From Spirometra erinaceieuropaei (lineage: Eukaryota; Platyhelminthes; Cestoda; Diphyllobothriidea; Diphyllobothriidae): DNA of 64,000 bases. Below are positions 1 to 12,159 of the stretch, in pieces. The translations under genes and the position numbers were made by a program. The stretch is from NCBI GenBank assembly GCA_902702965.1, contig CACRXP010000676.1, forward strand, positions 68,618 to 132,617, read 5' to 3'. The notes beneath the pieces are model-generated. The model made no database searches. It worked only from the letters and a program-made list of their open reading frames with translations, and was not told the DNA's origin. The first letter of the stretch is position 1; the number at the start of each line of letters is the position of its first letter.

Positions 1-1259
1 ATTTACACCTAGAGACAGTATTTGTTTAAATTTCTCCGAACAACTAAATATTTGATGTTTGATGTCCCTGCACTTTGGATACACTAATAAGTCCGAAAAA
101 AATAGGCTTGCAAATTTTAGATCGTGAAATTTAAGCTATAACGACCCTGTGTTCCATATCGGAAATAGTTAAGACGTTCTCCATAATTAGCGACTCCAAT
201 ACTGAATTTAGAAACGCTAGACCAATTCGCAATTACATTGTTCGCTTAGTGCGTTCGGTTGTGATGATGACTCATCTTGCTCAAATGTAGGGTACAAATT
301 TTAAAAGTGCAAAAACAGTAGCGTAGACTAAACGCTTTAGGGGAAAAACAGAGTTTTTAACAGTTATCAGTAACGTAGAGTAGAAATTCTATATTATTAC
401 TTCATCAGGTATGCGCGTTATAACACAGCCACTTTCTGATCTGTTCCAAACCCACTGATTACCGATAACGTCTTCGGACTTATTGTGTTTTTCTAGATGC
501 ATCTTGATCAGCTTTTCGACGCGAAGTAGAATGCAGCGTCATATATTTGACAAACTTGCTATATTCTAGTTTCTCCTCCCGAATAAATCTCGAAAGATTG
601 CATCTACTTGTCCTAACGCAAGTCTTCATTCAGCAGTTGAGCTATATTCCTTAGTTGGTACTTATAGACATCCAAAAACATGCTTGTATTAAATATACAG
701 TAAATTTTTGAAATTCTTGGGAAGTTCTTACGTGGCCATATGCATCTAGAGGCATACTTAGAACAAAATTTGATATCAAGTGAGTGATTTTGGTACTCGT
801 AAGTTCGTTTTCTGATGTCGGCCTGAGATTAAAAGCATTCCGATAATGTTGTTTGATGAGACTGACACTTGTTAGTAAACGCTGCGTATGAAGATGTGCC
901 TGCGATTTAACGTTACTGTCCCAACGCAGAAGCAGTAACTATTTTTGGGAATTATTAACCCGAAAGTGAAAGTCAGAAAGGTGCCTCTGGGAGGTAAGGA
1001 CGCAATACCGACATATGAAATCTCTGTCTCCTCCAGACCTAGCCCTACAGTTCTGCGTTTGCATTTGTAGTAGAATAGCACACTTCTGTTTAAAACGCAG
1101 TTTATTTTATGTTTATATTTATGTATTTTGTGTTTTATGTATTCGTTAACTCATTGAATTTTCGGAATATACATTTTGTGTTTCTGTAAATCATGCCTCT
1201 CAGACATTTGGTTTAAATCCGCTTAATTTGTACTCTAGCCTGAGAAATACCTTTCCTTT
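1..1259. other. AT-rich non-coding stretch
   Basis: No convincing exon, RNA gene or recognised repeat was seen. Open frames here are short and lack splice-site context or family motifs. It may be intergenic, or intron or 5' flank of the TLDc gene further right. Confidence 0.4.
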
Positions 1260-1760
1260 GCTAAGTGCAGGGCCGTTGAGTAGATAATTTGACCGTAATT
1301 ATTACTAACTGTTGACAAAATCTAATACATATTTCCAAGGAAACAGGTAGGCCGTATCCACAGTCCGTTGACTAGAAAGCCCCAAGGGCAGCCGACTCTA
1401 GTGGAGAAGAGAAAAAAATAAAAGCAGGTCGACCTTCAGGCTCTGCCTCCAAGTCTTTCGCCTCACTTTGCCCTGTAATTACAAAGGTCCAGGTGCCGAC
1501 TTTGGGAATACATTCTTCCAGGTTGGAGGAAGGATGCGCTGCTCAGTGCTAATGCCGCCCCCAAAGTGGCAGACCACATGTTTTGGCTTCGCTAAAGCAA
1601 AGCCGATCCTACATCAGGATGGACGTTGAGCCAACGATTGCTTATATCTGGGGCCGACCACACGAAAATCAACTACCCACTCGCTAATTGTCTCTCACGT
1701 GACATTTATGGCTGGTCGCACTTTGGAGCATTTAAAGGCGTGGTTGGCTGACCTAGAAAA
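1260..1760. repeat. GC-richer block, probable dispersed repeat
   Basis: This block is clearly richer in G and C than its AT-rich surroundings, with abrupt edges and no sustained reading frame. Its composition resembles the GC-richer blocks near 36.4, 45.5, 46.9 and 59 kb. No terminal repeats were identified, so the repeat assignment is inference from composition only. Confidence 0.25.
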
Positions 1761-1977
1761 GCAAAAATTCTTAATTTATTAGAACGCATTTAATGTGACG
1801 TTCCTAAGCAATTCAGGAAAATGAAACAACTATTCCGCAGTTCCTAAGGATGTTTGTACTTCTGCGATGCTTTCTAAAGGCCTCGTTATCTTAATACCTA
1901 TTAGTTGTGTCAAAATCAATCATTAGTCTAGCCCATTTGGCTTTTTTATTGTCTGAATTATATTTTGTTTGTTCAAG

Positions 1978-2100
1978 GCTTTCAAAAAGCGGAAGCATGC
2001 AAATGAACGAAGTGACTGACACAGCAACTTCAAAAGAAACACCCGATTTTTCTACGTCAAATTATGTCAGTTGCCCTTCTGGTGCCATAACAGCGGACGG
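1978..2100 (+). CDS. possible isolated exon, unknown product
   Basis: An open stretch of about 41 codons, rich in Ser and Thr, lies between a plausible acceptor (a T-rich tract ending TTCAAG) and a donor (GCGGACG then GTATGG). It could be an upstream exon of the TLDc gene on the same strand. However, it leaves one base at its 3' end, while the next recognised exon at 5442 needs two, so the two cannot be joined directly. No domain is recognised and it may be chance. Confidence 0.2.
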
Positions 2101-2514
2101 TATGGTTTCTGTTACACGGATAGTCAAGACGTTTTTATTTACCGAAATTTTGTTACCAATTGACTTACATTCTGAGCAAAACAAATTTGAAGAGTGTCTT
2201 TGTACACAAATAATAGGCAGTGGAGCATTTTGAAAGTACTGTTTATCTTTGATTCGTTAAAGTAAAAACAGTAAGATGCATTTATAACAGACCGGGCACT
2301 TAAATACTGATTGAGATTTCATGCTTATCTTTGGGTATGTTTACTGAATAAATGCAAAGACGCTGCACTTAAACTGACGGATTTCCACATAGTGAACAAT
2401 TGGCGACACCGCTAATACAGGCGATGATGTGAGTTCCGGGAATCAGTTGCTTCTATATCTCACTATAGCTCACCATCATATGGGCCTACAGAAAGAAAGC
2501 AGCAACATATATAG

Positions 2515-3330
2515 CATAATTACCATCTGCCACATTCATAGCTGGTGTCCGTAGTTGGTGTGTTAGTTTCCTGCTCGTCCGCGTCCGAGTCGTAAAATGT
2601 CGCACGTGCATCAACCGTGTTGTTCCCTAGCGTGATAATTACGCTACCATTTGGTTCACTGGTACTGACGTTAGAAACTGTTCACTTGCGGCCTTGCCAT
2701 ACAGCCGATGTTTCTGCCCAGACAAATTTTCATCAGTGAATATGCATAGGGGTGTATATTGCGCTAATTAATAGACTGTGGGACAGCGATGTGTGACTGA
2801 AACAGGTCGCGGCCCAAGTAACTGCCACTGCTCGCATTAAATCCGGCCTCGACGACTTTAAACGTTTGGTTGGGTTCGTGATATGAGCCGCGAACTGAGA
2901 TCTGACGCCACTGCTCTTCGCGGCTGCTGTTTAATTTCGTAATCCGCATTTCAACAAACTTTGTTCTCAACTTAGAATCTCTTTAGCTGTTTCCTGTTAT
3001 GGGAGTGTGTCCTTCCTTCTTTGTATATGACACTTGATGACTGCGTCCGGTCTGCAGTGTAAGAAGGCGTCTAACGGTTTCCAAGAGCGGACTGGGATTC
3101 GGAACGCTTGTCAGTATCTGTGACCGCTGCGACTTGGTTTCCCGTTTCGTTAGTGCATGCGCCGGTTGCTCTTGTCTCTACCTTCTTTACCGACAGAATT
3201 TTCCCTGCATTTCCATAGTATTTGATGATAGCATTCAAAGAGGAATGAAAGTGTCCTGGAATTATCGTGCGCAGGCATAGCTGAGACCTTGCAGTTATTA
3301 ACAGCATGCCATTGCCAGAGTAGATGACTG
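2515..3330 (-). pseudogene. coding-like remnants of unknown origin
   Basis: Several adjacent open segments on the - strand, at about 3310-3070, 2975-2764 and 2665-2520, read with protein-like composition (NxT/NxS motifs, mixed polar and aromatic residues). They lie in different frames and end in stops. The last reads SNVSTSEPNGSVIITLGNNT and onward before stopping. Clustering of three such segments on one strand suggests a decayed gene or retroelement fragment rather than unrelated chance frames. No family was recognised. Confidence 0.25.
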
Positions 3331-4512
3331 CAAATCATTGGATTGTCTTTTTAAGGATGTAAAATTTGTGGATGCAATTACCGGTTTCCCAAACTGGAGA
3401 TCTGCCAGAGGGATAACAATAAAGGTTTAAAGTTAACTATAAATGTGGTTGTCATTATGGCAAAATGCCTTTTGACACTTTACTTAACTCGCAATTCGTA
3501 TGTAAGGACAACGAACCAGGCGAGTTCTTAGGCGCATGGACGTAAATATACAAAATGCTCACTTATAGTTAGAGGAGCAGATCCCGAAATCCTGCCGCAA
3601 ATAGCATCCTAGGCGAAGCAGCAACAGATTACATAAGTTTAAAAAACTTTCTTAGGCTGACTGTTGATGCTTATCGAGGTAAGACAGATCGCCGACCTAG
3701 ATGACAACTCTGCATAATATTGTGGAGAATTCCATAAACTTTAGCATTACTTATTTTGCCCCTATCGTAATTCAGCTGCTTTTCACTGCGGCCCTTGTCT
3801 TTTGCCAAACAGAACCTGACACACGTTTAAGTGTTAAATATTCAAATGTGATCAGTATAAGACGGAAGGAAAATAGTTAACAGGACATTTATAGGAAGTA
3901 TTCATTTTACTACATATAAAAGGGGTCGCGTAACTTACGAGGCGGCAAACTCTTTTGGCTTTTACTATGCACGTCCAGACAGGGGTTAAAAGCAAGCTAT
4001 CTTTACTGTCGGACCAAAAAAGCAGTGTGGAACTCTTTTTGCCTTAAAATATCTAGTCGCACTTGTTAGTCGATCAAACTGTTTAACTCCGTAGGACTTG
4101 GATAAAAATAGAGAGGCTATGCGCCAACATGACCGCTGTTTCTTGTTCTTATGCTCCGGTTTACACTACCGATCTTGCCGACCCCGATACTGCTGAAATT
4201 ATTCTCATTACCTTGATGGAAACGTCACCTGATTTTCGCTGGTTCTATCGTATAAAATTCGTGTTTGGTCTATAGGTACGCCATACACATTTAACTCCTA
4301 CTGAATGAAAACCAGGACTCTGTTTCTGATTCCCCCCTTTCGACCAACGATGGATCACTGGTCATAGTTTTCCTTCCCCTAGCTCTCCATTGCGGAACCC
4401 TTCTCCACTGTTAATAGGCCCAATGCCTCACGAGTAAAGTTGAAAATTTCCAAACAGTGTCACTTTTAGTAAGTTTTGGAAGATTTGCATAATTCACCTG
4501 ATCAAACTGTTA
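3331..4512. other. non-coding, nothing recognised
   Basis: AT-rich sequence without supported exons or repeats by eye. Confidence 0.4.
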
Positions 4513-4672
4513 AAAACTCGGCGACTTCGGTGGGGGTAAAATCTACAAGAGCAAGTGCAGGGATTGTGTACAACCAACACCTAAACCACCTGAGTTACTA
4601 GGTCTCGATTGGGGACCTGGCGTTTGACTGCATTTGGGTCAATTTACCAATCCACCCAACTGCAACGTGAGA
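4513..4672 (-). repeat. degraded SINE-A copy (tRNA-like head plus tail)
   Basis: On the - strand this matches the SINE-A family but is heavily mutated. Recognisable parts are the decayed acceptor/T-arm side (GGCGACTTCGGTGGG on the + strand), the D-arm side near 4590, and the tail stretch CATTTGGGTCAATTTACC followed by CCACCCAACTGCAACG. It is the most diverged SINE-A copy seen, which suggests an old insertion. Confidence 0.55.
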
Positions 4673-4688
4673 AAATATTTTAATCATT

Positions 4689-5000
4689 TTAAAAGCTTGC
4701 CTCTTCGTGGCTTTTAGATGAATCGAGTCCCAAAGAATTAACACCTAGTGATTCAGAAGTTTTTCTCTGTTGCTCAGTCAAAAATTCAAGAAAATTCTGC
4801 CTATCACAACCAAACCAAGTAAATTCTACAGGCGCGCAGTGGTTTCTCGTCCCGAAATCCAAGTAAGTTTCGGCACGTGGTCTACAGTTACATGATTCAC
4901 GGCGTGGTTGAGTTAAAACAACCAGTAGCTTTAAAGTTCCGCGTACAACAATCCAATAACATATTGACGTTTTAGCTAAGATTACAACTGATAAGTTCAA
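4689..5000 (-). other. unassigned open frame, probably not a gene
   Basis: A 103-codon open frame on the - strand next to the SINE-A remnant. It has no recognisable domain and no supporting splice structure. It is listed only because it is the longest frame in the stretch before the first TLDc exon. Confidence 0.1.
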
Positions 5001-5441
5001 GAGGGTGATTTCTGTACTAACGTTTCAGGTCTTGGAGCTTTGTCATCCAAGGTAGCCACCGTTACGACAGAAAGAATTTGGACTGTAATACTTAAGGTAC
5101 TTTTGAACGCAGCAATAGGCGTCGACCTTGCTTTCCTTGCTGATTCTGAGTCCGGTCAACTTTCTTAACGATCCACATGAAAGTCCGAACCCGCTACGTC
5201 ATAAATATCTTAATTCTGACGCTTTCTTTGCTAAGCTAATCTTGCATATGTAAGTATTGCCAAAGCTTAGTTAGTTGAAAGTGAAAATATGCAGTCGCCT
5301 GTAGTCTTTTTATGACACTTAGTCACGCATACTCTAAAGTACGCCCTAAAAGTAAATGGTTATAAGCTCCGCTTGCTAAATGGTTAAAATTTCTCGTACA
5401 CTAACTGTTTTTCTCCCAATTTATCTTTGGAAAAAATACAG

Positions 5442-5913
5442 GGCGAAGGAACTGCACGACTTCCTACGCAGCTGCGGCCCTAACTTGGCTTCGGTTTGCC
5501 TGAGCGAAGAAAATGTTAAAACACCGGAGAAACTCGAAAATGACTCCCAGTCAGTCTCATCAAAGGATTTAAGTGAACTCCCAACAACCAACAAAAAAAC
5601 TCTCTTTTCCTTTGTATCTCCATTCGAAAATCTCATTCCTGGACTCAACGCCGATCATAAACGCTCCTCAGGCACTATTTCCCCACGCAATTACCTCGGC
5701 AGTCTAAGTCATTTAATTAAAACTGCTACGCCTCGGGAAAAACGCACAAGGAGACCAATGTCCATAGGGAGTAGCGAAGAACTGTTTTCTGACCATGCGG
5801 GGACGTTTGACAGCGACACTTTCTTCGATTCCCTGCCTTCACCTTGCACACCGTCTTTTAGGGAGGAAAAGGAGGCCTTCGACATGCTTAGACAATCGTC
5901 TTTGGAGTGGGAG
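5442..5913 (+). CDS. TLDc (OXR1-like) gene, N-terminal exon recognised
   Basis: The exon follows a pyrimidine-rich tract ending AATACAG and stops at a donor, TGGGAG then GTACGC, in phase 0. It encodes about 157 residues: a KELHDFLRSCGPN start, then a long low-complexity Ser/Thr/Pro/acidic linker, then a charged end near FREEKEAFDMLRQSSLEWE. Such disordered linkers before the TLDc domain are usual in OXR1/NCOA7. The frame is also open back to an ATG at 5380, so translation could start there without the acceptor (adding about 20 residues). I prefer the spliced version because of the good acceptor and because the added residues are hydrophobic and unlike the rest. Confidence 0.75.
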
Positions 5914-6706
5914 GTACGCGGTTCCTTTCTAGCATATTTTCGTCAGTATATTTGACCACGCATGAAAATCAGGATAATCGAAATTGAACAAATACTTTAA
6001 GAATTGTAAATGTGCTATTTTAAGTGATTGAGCGAAGATCTGCCGTTTTTTTAAAATTAAAAGGCAACAAGAGGATAATCCACGGCAAACTGAGAAAAAT
6101 GCGTTTTTTTATTTTAGCACATTCTGCCAGCTACTCTTCTCTGGAAAAGTGCATTTATCGTGTATTAGTTGAAACCTGGGGTCTAACAAGTTCACCTTTC
6201 TTTTACAATCATTTTTAAACGCCACTGACTGGTAAACGCACGAGTCAGCTGTTTTGGTATGTTGATGCCTGCAGTTATGTTCGAACTTCAACTGTGGGAC
6301 GCAACGCTAAGATGATCTTTCTTTTAAACAGAGTTTGTGCGTACAGTTCTAGTCACTGCGCACTAAGACAGTATCGACCATGATTCAAATGATCGAGTTT
6401 GTTTGAACTTTTCTCAACAATAAAAGCCAAGTCAAAAAATTCACTCCGCTATCTCAAACTTACGTTGTTAGATAATCACACTTTAATGGCCGAAATAAAT
6501 ATTCCCACATAGTTGCGTACTTAATGATGTGCTGGCTCAGCGGCTGACAACAAAGCTACTTGGGACTAACATCTTTATGAAAAAACAGATGGACTATTTG
6601 CAAACATTTAATTCGAAAAATGGCTCCCAATGGTCGGCATGTTTTAATTCGTATTATTCGCAAATGTGTCGACTTGAGAACTTATTAACATAGAGTTTTC
6701 TATTAG
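5914..6706 (+). other. intron of TLDc gene
   Basis: It begins GTACGC and ends TTTTCTATTAG. No separate gene or recognised repeat was seen; short open frames inside are not supported. Confidence 0.7.
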
Positions 6707-6838
6707 CTGATAAGTGAAGAGGAATTAATCCTGCGTCATGGAACTCCCGGCAAACCGTTGGAAGTCGAAAAAATGGATTTACTTACCCCGTTCGATTTTC
6801 TTTCAAGTCATATCCTGAACAAAGAGCGAGCCAGTGAG
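6707..6838 (+). CDS. TLDc (OXR1-like) gene, exon before the TLDc domain
   Basis: A 132-bp exon (44 codons, phase 0 at both ends) lies between TTTTCTATTAG and GAG/GTAAGA. It reads LISEEELILRHGTPG and continues through LLTPFDFLSSHILNKERASE. In OXR1-type proteins an acidic, leucine-rich segment of this kind directly precedes the LPxR start of the TLDc fold. Joined to the next exon it gives KERASE-LFASLPLRSQG, which fits that pattern. A second AG five bases downstream would shift the frame relative to the preceding exon, so it is rejected. Confidence 0.85.
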
Positions 6839-9147
6839 GTAAGATTTAAAACAAAATTATCACATTTTTCTGCCTTGTATTTTTACCGTTTTTACCGTAT
6901 TTAGTTGTGACTTTTATTAAATGTACTCCAGATTACAGGAAAAGTAGAGAACATCTCGAAATTGTCTTTTATTTTACAACCAAATGTTTATGCCTGCTGA
7001 TTGATATAAAGCGGTGGGTATAAAGTAATTTATTCACGCAATAACGCAAACAGCACTCGTCTGGCAATTTATTTTTGATATCTCAAAAGTAAGATTTCTA
7101 TAAGAGGAAATATGTCGACTGCGTTTCTTCTAGAATGACCTCATAGTGGAAAACGAACAAACTGCTACTTGAAGCTCCCTGTTTTTATTATTTTCTTTTT
7201 TTGGAAAGCGGGCAAAAGTGTATTTTGGTCATCGACGTTGTCCTCGTTCGCTCTGCTAGATGTGCGCAGAGAACGATTTATAGCATAACGGCCTGTGTTT
7301 AAAACTGCTCCACAATATTGTGCATATCCGTATTTGAAACGACCTTATACAGAAGACGAACGGAAAGTATACTGAACTACCAGTTGCAAAAACTGACACG
7401 AAAAAGGGTACCATTTTGCATCCTAATTAAGTTGGCTGGTTATTTCTGATGGTCTACCCCCTATAGCAGTAAGAAACCCATAAATGCAGATCGAGGTACT
7501 TGTATATTTGATCCGACTAGCATCGGCTTAAGGCCGCGTGTTTCATATGCGTTTTCTAACTTGGGAGTTAGTAGTTTGTAGATTGATGCCAGTTGGGAGA
7601 AGAAGCCGTAATTATCTAAATATTTCAGTCTTACGTTCCCATTTCTTTCAGTGAAATCTGTTTTGAAGACAGGACTCTACTTTGTGGTAAATCTGTCAAA
7701 TAACTTGTGTTCGTTTAATAGCGAATTTTTCAATCTTCCATGTCATTCTTCGAAAAATTTAATGTAGCCACCTATTGGCTGACGAGTTTTGTGGAGTTTA
7801 CCTCTTTTGAGGTTAACAAATCAAAACACAGTCCATTTTCCAGTGTGTTGTTAGACTTGCGGGTTCTTCATAAATCACCCTTTGGGGAAACTTTATAATT
7901 TTTAAATTCTTAAATGAAAGCTTCCGAAATTCATGTCTGTGTGCTTAAGGTGCAATGTAATGAATAGGAATATGTCGGCAGAAATGTTTACGTTTAAATC
8001 TGTCTTTCCTAGATAGCTAACCATGAATGGCTGAACCGCAATCCAGATATCTTTGAATGCGCATCGTCAATGTGAGATTATTGGTTATTTTGGTTTTAAT
8101 AATCCAAAAATGTCTGGCAGCCTTCCTTCCTGGATAAGCAAGGCAGTAGCATAAAACGGTTCGCCCCCAATTTAAACCGTCAGAGTTACTTGAACAGATG
8201 GATGTTTTACAAAGACCTTATGCTCATGAGATCTGTTCTATGTCTTGTAATTTAGAATTCAACTAAATGTCCCTATCCGCAAATGCAAAACAATTGTATA
8301 ACATTATCAACAACGACCCAATAAATCACAATGCACATTCATTATTAACCAATATGACAGATTAGCGGATCTGAATAATACCTAGAAGGGGCAAAAATAA
8401 ATAAGTGTCAACCGCACTCATAACGCTAGCTGCAAAACTTCAAAGGGATAGATTAAATTTCATTTATTCGAATTACATAACTTTTTCTGAAAAAAGAGTT
8501 CCAAGTTGGTTTCATAATCTTTCTACAGGTAAAAAATTTTTTAGCATACAATAACGTGTCATACGTGCTACAGCGCACAGTCCAAAATATGTCATTAAAA
8601 CGTTTCTGATAATGCGATTTATTCTCATGGAATCATCTTATTGGACCCTCTTTAACCACACAGTCAGACATCCTCCATCATTGTTCTAAAGCAAAGTTCG
8701 TAGTTTGTAATTTAACTTCATCATACTATCTAGTCAGTGGCCTTGTGCTTTGTTGTTCATTGTCGTGGCTTTGCTCGGCTTTAACAGTCGTTGATCTGCC
8801 ATCTTGAAAAAAACATTTACTTTTGCATTGCCATGTTTGTTTTATAACAAAACGTAACAGCATGTAAAGAATGGCTCCTAAAATAATCGCACGGTGCAAA
8901 TATTGCTAAAACAAATCAATACAGCGGGCTGTGGCTATGCTGTTAACTTTTCTGCGGGCCATAACGGTGTCTGACGATAGAACGACATTGAAAATGACAA
9001 ATATGAGTCTAAACGTGGTTCTCGAACGTAGTCGATTTGCTCGCCGAATGTATGAAAAAAGAACTAAATACTAAAGCCTTTGACGCGGCCCAAAAGATTT
9101 TGAGGGTAAAATATGACTACCGACAAAGAAAAGGGAGACTGTGATGG

Positions 9148-9285
9148 CTACTTTTAACTGACGATGGCTAATAAGTCAGAAAGAGCTATTCTGGGCTCCA
9201 TTTTCTTTTTCGGTCGCTGTACGGCTGCTAGTTAGGCTAGAGAGAGCCCTAAGGCATAACAGGAATCCGTAACACGATCAGTGAG
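9148..9285 (+). repeat. SINE-B fragment (tail part)
   Basis: It shares with other SINE-B copies the GACGATGGCTAATAAG motif, then a diverged match to the CAGTCTCCCTTGTCTTTGTCGG stretch (about 20 bases) and the further tail GGCTGCTAGTTAGG..AGAGAGAGCCC. The tRNA-like head is missing or unrecognisable, so it is 5' truncated or eroded. Confidence 0.6.
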
Positions 9286-10610
9286 CGCCCCTCTACTAAG
9301 GTGCTAAGAGTAATGACGAGCGTCGAGACCTGAAGCCCAAAATACTGATTGGGTACATAATGAACAAATCTGCGGCCAATAATTTAATCTCAACCGGTAT
9401 CGATAGGACATCGTGAGGCGTTATTTCTAATGAGGTCTGCGTCTTGCTTCCAAAAAAAACTGAATGTTTCTGGATATCAGGTATTACTATTTGCGCGTAC
9501 TCGACAATTATGTCATTTTTCTGTAAAGAAACGAACCAACTAGAAAATTATCATCAACAAAATATAAAACAGCAATAAGGAACTTAACTGCACAGCACTT
9601 CATACCGTCTGTTTCGGCAGAGTAAGGTGAACCTTAGGATAAGTTGCTGTAGTTTTAATGCCATTAATCTTTCGGAATTTTGGCGAAACCCGAAGTTTCT
9701 GTCGTCATTTCTTCACTTTGTTAACCAGATAGATGTAAAAAACGCCAATAGAAATTACAATTTTGAAAACTGAGTGGTTCAATATCTCAGATGAGCATGT
9801 TTACTCGAGCCCATGGATTCAACAGTCCTATTCTTCTCTATGTAAAGCTACGCTAAAGCAGTTACTCCTCTTCCTTCTAACTAGATGGGACAAAGATGTA
9901 AGGAAGGAAATAGTGGAAACCGGTTTGGCGGACCTTTAGGCAATAGTCTCTTGTACGTAGACTTATAGTCATGGCACCGAACTTTCGGAGCTCAATAGGC
10001 TACGTTGAGATGGCGTGCAGCATTTTATTCTACTTGCTGGGCGACGTATAGGTAAGTCCAGTTAAACATTGAAGTTAGGAATCCACAACGCAAGCACCTC
10101 CGCAACCGTCCTGCTAGCGAAATACGTAGACGAACGCTCATCCCGCGGTAATTTAATCCTGATCACCACCAGCATGCCTAGCGGTGAGAATACCACCCTA
10201 ACTTGGGTTAACACATCAGGTCTGTCAGCAGCTGTGATTCAGATATCGTTGACTGCTAACAGAAGACAACCAAACAATGTGCACTAAAGTATGCTTGTTT
10301 TCCTCTATGATGCATATTTTTTAAAACTGCTGCCGAATTTAAGCCCAGTACACTTGTTATTATAGACGCAAAAAGCAAACCCCGGTGTATAAAGCCGCAA
10401 AATGCCGTTAGTGGTGAAAATGAAAGCAATCGCAATTTTTCAATTAGTATGATGTCATAGCAAGGCAGTGAAAGCTGAGAACAGTCGATGGCGTGACATA
10501 TTTTAAAAACCATGATGTAAATATGTGCTCAAGGACAGTTCGACAAAAACAAGGAATAAAAGTAACAACTGGCTTATTTGTTGCCATAAGAAACGTATAC
10601 ACTATCCCAG

Positions 10611-10684
10611 GTTTGAAGCACCTGTACTTCGAACAGGGGGTCTTCAGTCATTGAGTTCAAGGCCCTACCATTAAGTCAATGGCC
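10611..10684 (-). repeat. SINE-B tRNA-like head, degraded
   Basis: On the - strand it reads GGCCATTGACTTAATGGTAG at the 5' end (box A-like) and CCCTGTTCGAAGTACAGG at the 3' end (box B-like with T-arm pairing). The intervening arms are imperfect. It resembles the head of the copy at 50352-50520. The usual tail was not found beside it. Confidence 0.5.
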
Positions 10685-11371
10685 GAAAATTTTCTGTTCA
10701 AATCCTAGATAATCCGAATTTGTGGTTAGGTGTGGTTAAGCAAACACGTCTACTGAGTCAAAAATTGGCAATTCTAGCCTCTCCTGTCTTTATCTGAATT
10801 ACTCAAAAGCATATATTCCTGGTCGCTATGCCACTGTCAGTTGCGATTCTACAGTGAGCCCCAGACACGACGGGAAGAGCTGTTTCTGAAGCCTGATCGA
10901 AGAAGGCCATTGCTATGATAATATTCCAAGCAAAATTTATTTAATTCTTCACATGTTCTATCTGCCCATTTTTATATACCAGCCAGCTCAAAACAATGTT
11001 CTTCAGCATTTACTGTAGAGTTACCGCATTGCAACCCAGTTTTGGCGTGAATGTCGATACTTCTGCCGATCTGTCTGAGTTCTCCCACTTTTGCCGTTCA
11101 ATCAGACTGCTTAGAATTATAACAATTTCCCGATTGTATTCTACAGTCTTCACTGTAACCCTGTTTTCCCATCATTTTCCTGCCTTGAAATGCACCACAC
11201 TACTGCCTTCCGTCTTTTTTTAACACCTTTGTGATAAAATGCGAAGCTTTCAAATTGAAAAAAATTAACAGACAATCAAAGATACCCAAAATTCGGCTCT
11301 CAGTATCCTGTTGGACACGTTTTTTGTTATTCAATCATTCAGTGGCATGGGGCAATTACCGATCGTTCTTA

Positions 11372-11588
11372 CGGAACTCACCCGTTCCGTTGTGTCTTAT
11401 GGGCTCTCTCTCGGCCCCAACCAGCAGCCGCACAGCACGCATGGTATAGGCAGTATGTTATTACCTACAAAGACAAGGAAGACTGGAATGGTCATTTCTG
11501 GCTTATTAGCCGTCACCAGCCAGTCATACCCAACCCCGAAGTGTGGAACACCCGAGGCTCGAACTCGCGACCTGTTAGTTAGAGTCGT
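11372..11588 (-). repeat. SINE-B copy, left arm of a head-to-head inverted pair
   Basis: On the - strand it runs from a tRNA-like remnant (CAGGTCGCGAGTTCGAGCC, box B-like) through GGGTATGACTGGCTGG and CGGCTAATAAGCCAG to the GC-rich tail that ends near 11372. The tail end matches the copy at 49231-49450. Its head abuts the head of the next copy on the opposite strand. Confidence 0.75.
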
Positions 11589-11722
11589 GGACTTATAACT
11601 AACAGGTCGCGAGTTCGAGCATCGGGTGTTCCACACTTCGTGGTTGGGTATGACTGGCTGACGACGGCTAATAAGCCAGAAATGTTCATTCCAGTCTCCC
11701 TTGTCTTTGTCGGTAATAACAT
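11453..11722. repeat. inverted repeat formed by two SINE-B heads, 13-bp spacer
   Basis: Arms 11453-11582 and 11596-11722 are near-perfect reverse complements over about 127-130 bases, with only scattered mismatches. They are separated by about 13 bases. The inner ends pair as CGAACTCGCGACCTGTTAGT with its complement. If transcribed within the TLDc pre-mRNA this would form a long stable hairpin. Confidence 0.85.
11596..11722 (+). repeat. SINE-B copy, right arm of inverted pair
   Basis: The + strand copy begins at the box B side of the tRNA-like head (AACAGGTCGCGAGTTCGAG) and runs through GGTTGGGTATGACTGGCTGA and GCTAATAAGCCAG to TTTGTCGGTAATAACATG. The 5' half of the head is lost at the junction with the left copy. 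Confidence 0.75.
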
Positions 11723-12159
11723 GGAGTCAATCTTTCCCCTAACTCTCGGGATACTAACAGCAATAAAGCTTGAGCATAAAACGATGCGTAAGAGGCCCAC
11801 CTTCTGTGCATACTGGCACGCCGGAATGATGGTGGAACCACTGACTAGTCTAAGCCTTGCAGCTGTATCATGCAGCGGCAGCGTACTGGCGTAATGGCGT
11901 ACAGCGGACTGACGAAATTTTAGATATTGTTTGTGCTGTCATTATGCAAATTATCCAGCATATATGTATACGCCAGACTGCCTGGGGCCAGGTTTTTAAT
12001 ATAACGCGAATGTCCCGCTATAACTGATGGGCTTCGACTCAAATATTCACCCAACTTTCAGAATGGGGCAATGTTTACTGCGAGGTCGATGTATTTTTGT
12101 GTTTTGGCTTGTTGCCGGTATCTCAGTACCAAATTCTGCGCTTAAAACTTTCTTTTTAG

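Larger units (their letters stand above)
6839..12159 (+). other. 5.3-kb intron of TLDc gene with SINE-B insertions
   Basis: It runs from GTAAGATT to TTTCTTTTTAG. It contains SINE-B pieces at 9148-9285, 10611-10684 and the inverted pair 11372-11722. A 72-codon frame at 10069-10287 has protein-like composition but no splice context that fits the gene, and is not called. The stretch 6839-9147 holds nothing recognisable. Confidence 0.75.

Noticed and set aside
6702..6716. Acceptor GATAAG at 6711 for the second TLDc exon
   Set aside because: It would enter in the wrong phase after the phase-0 donor at 5913. The acceptor TATTAG at 6706 keeps the frame.
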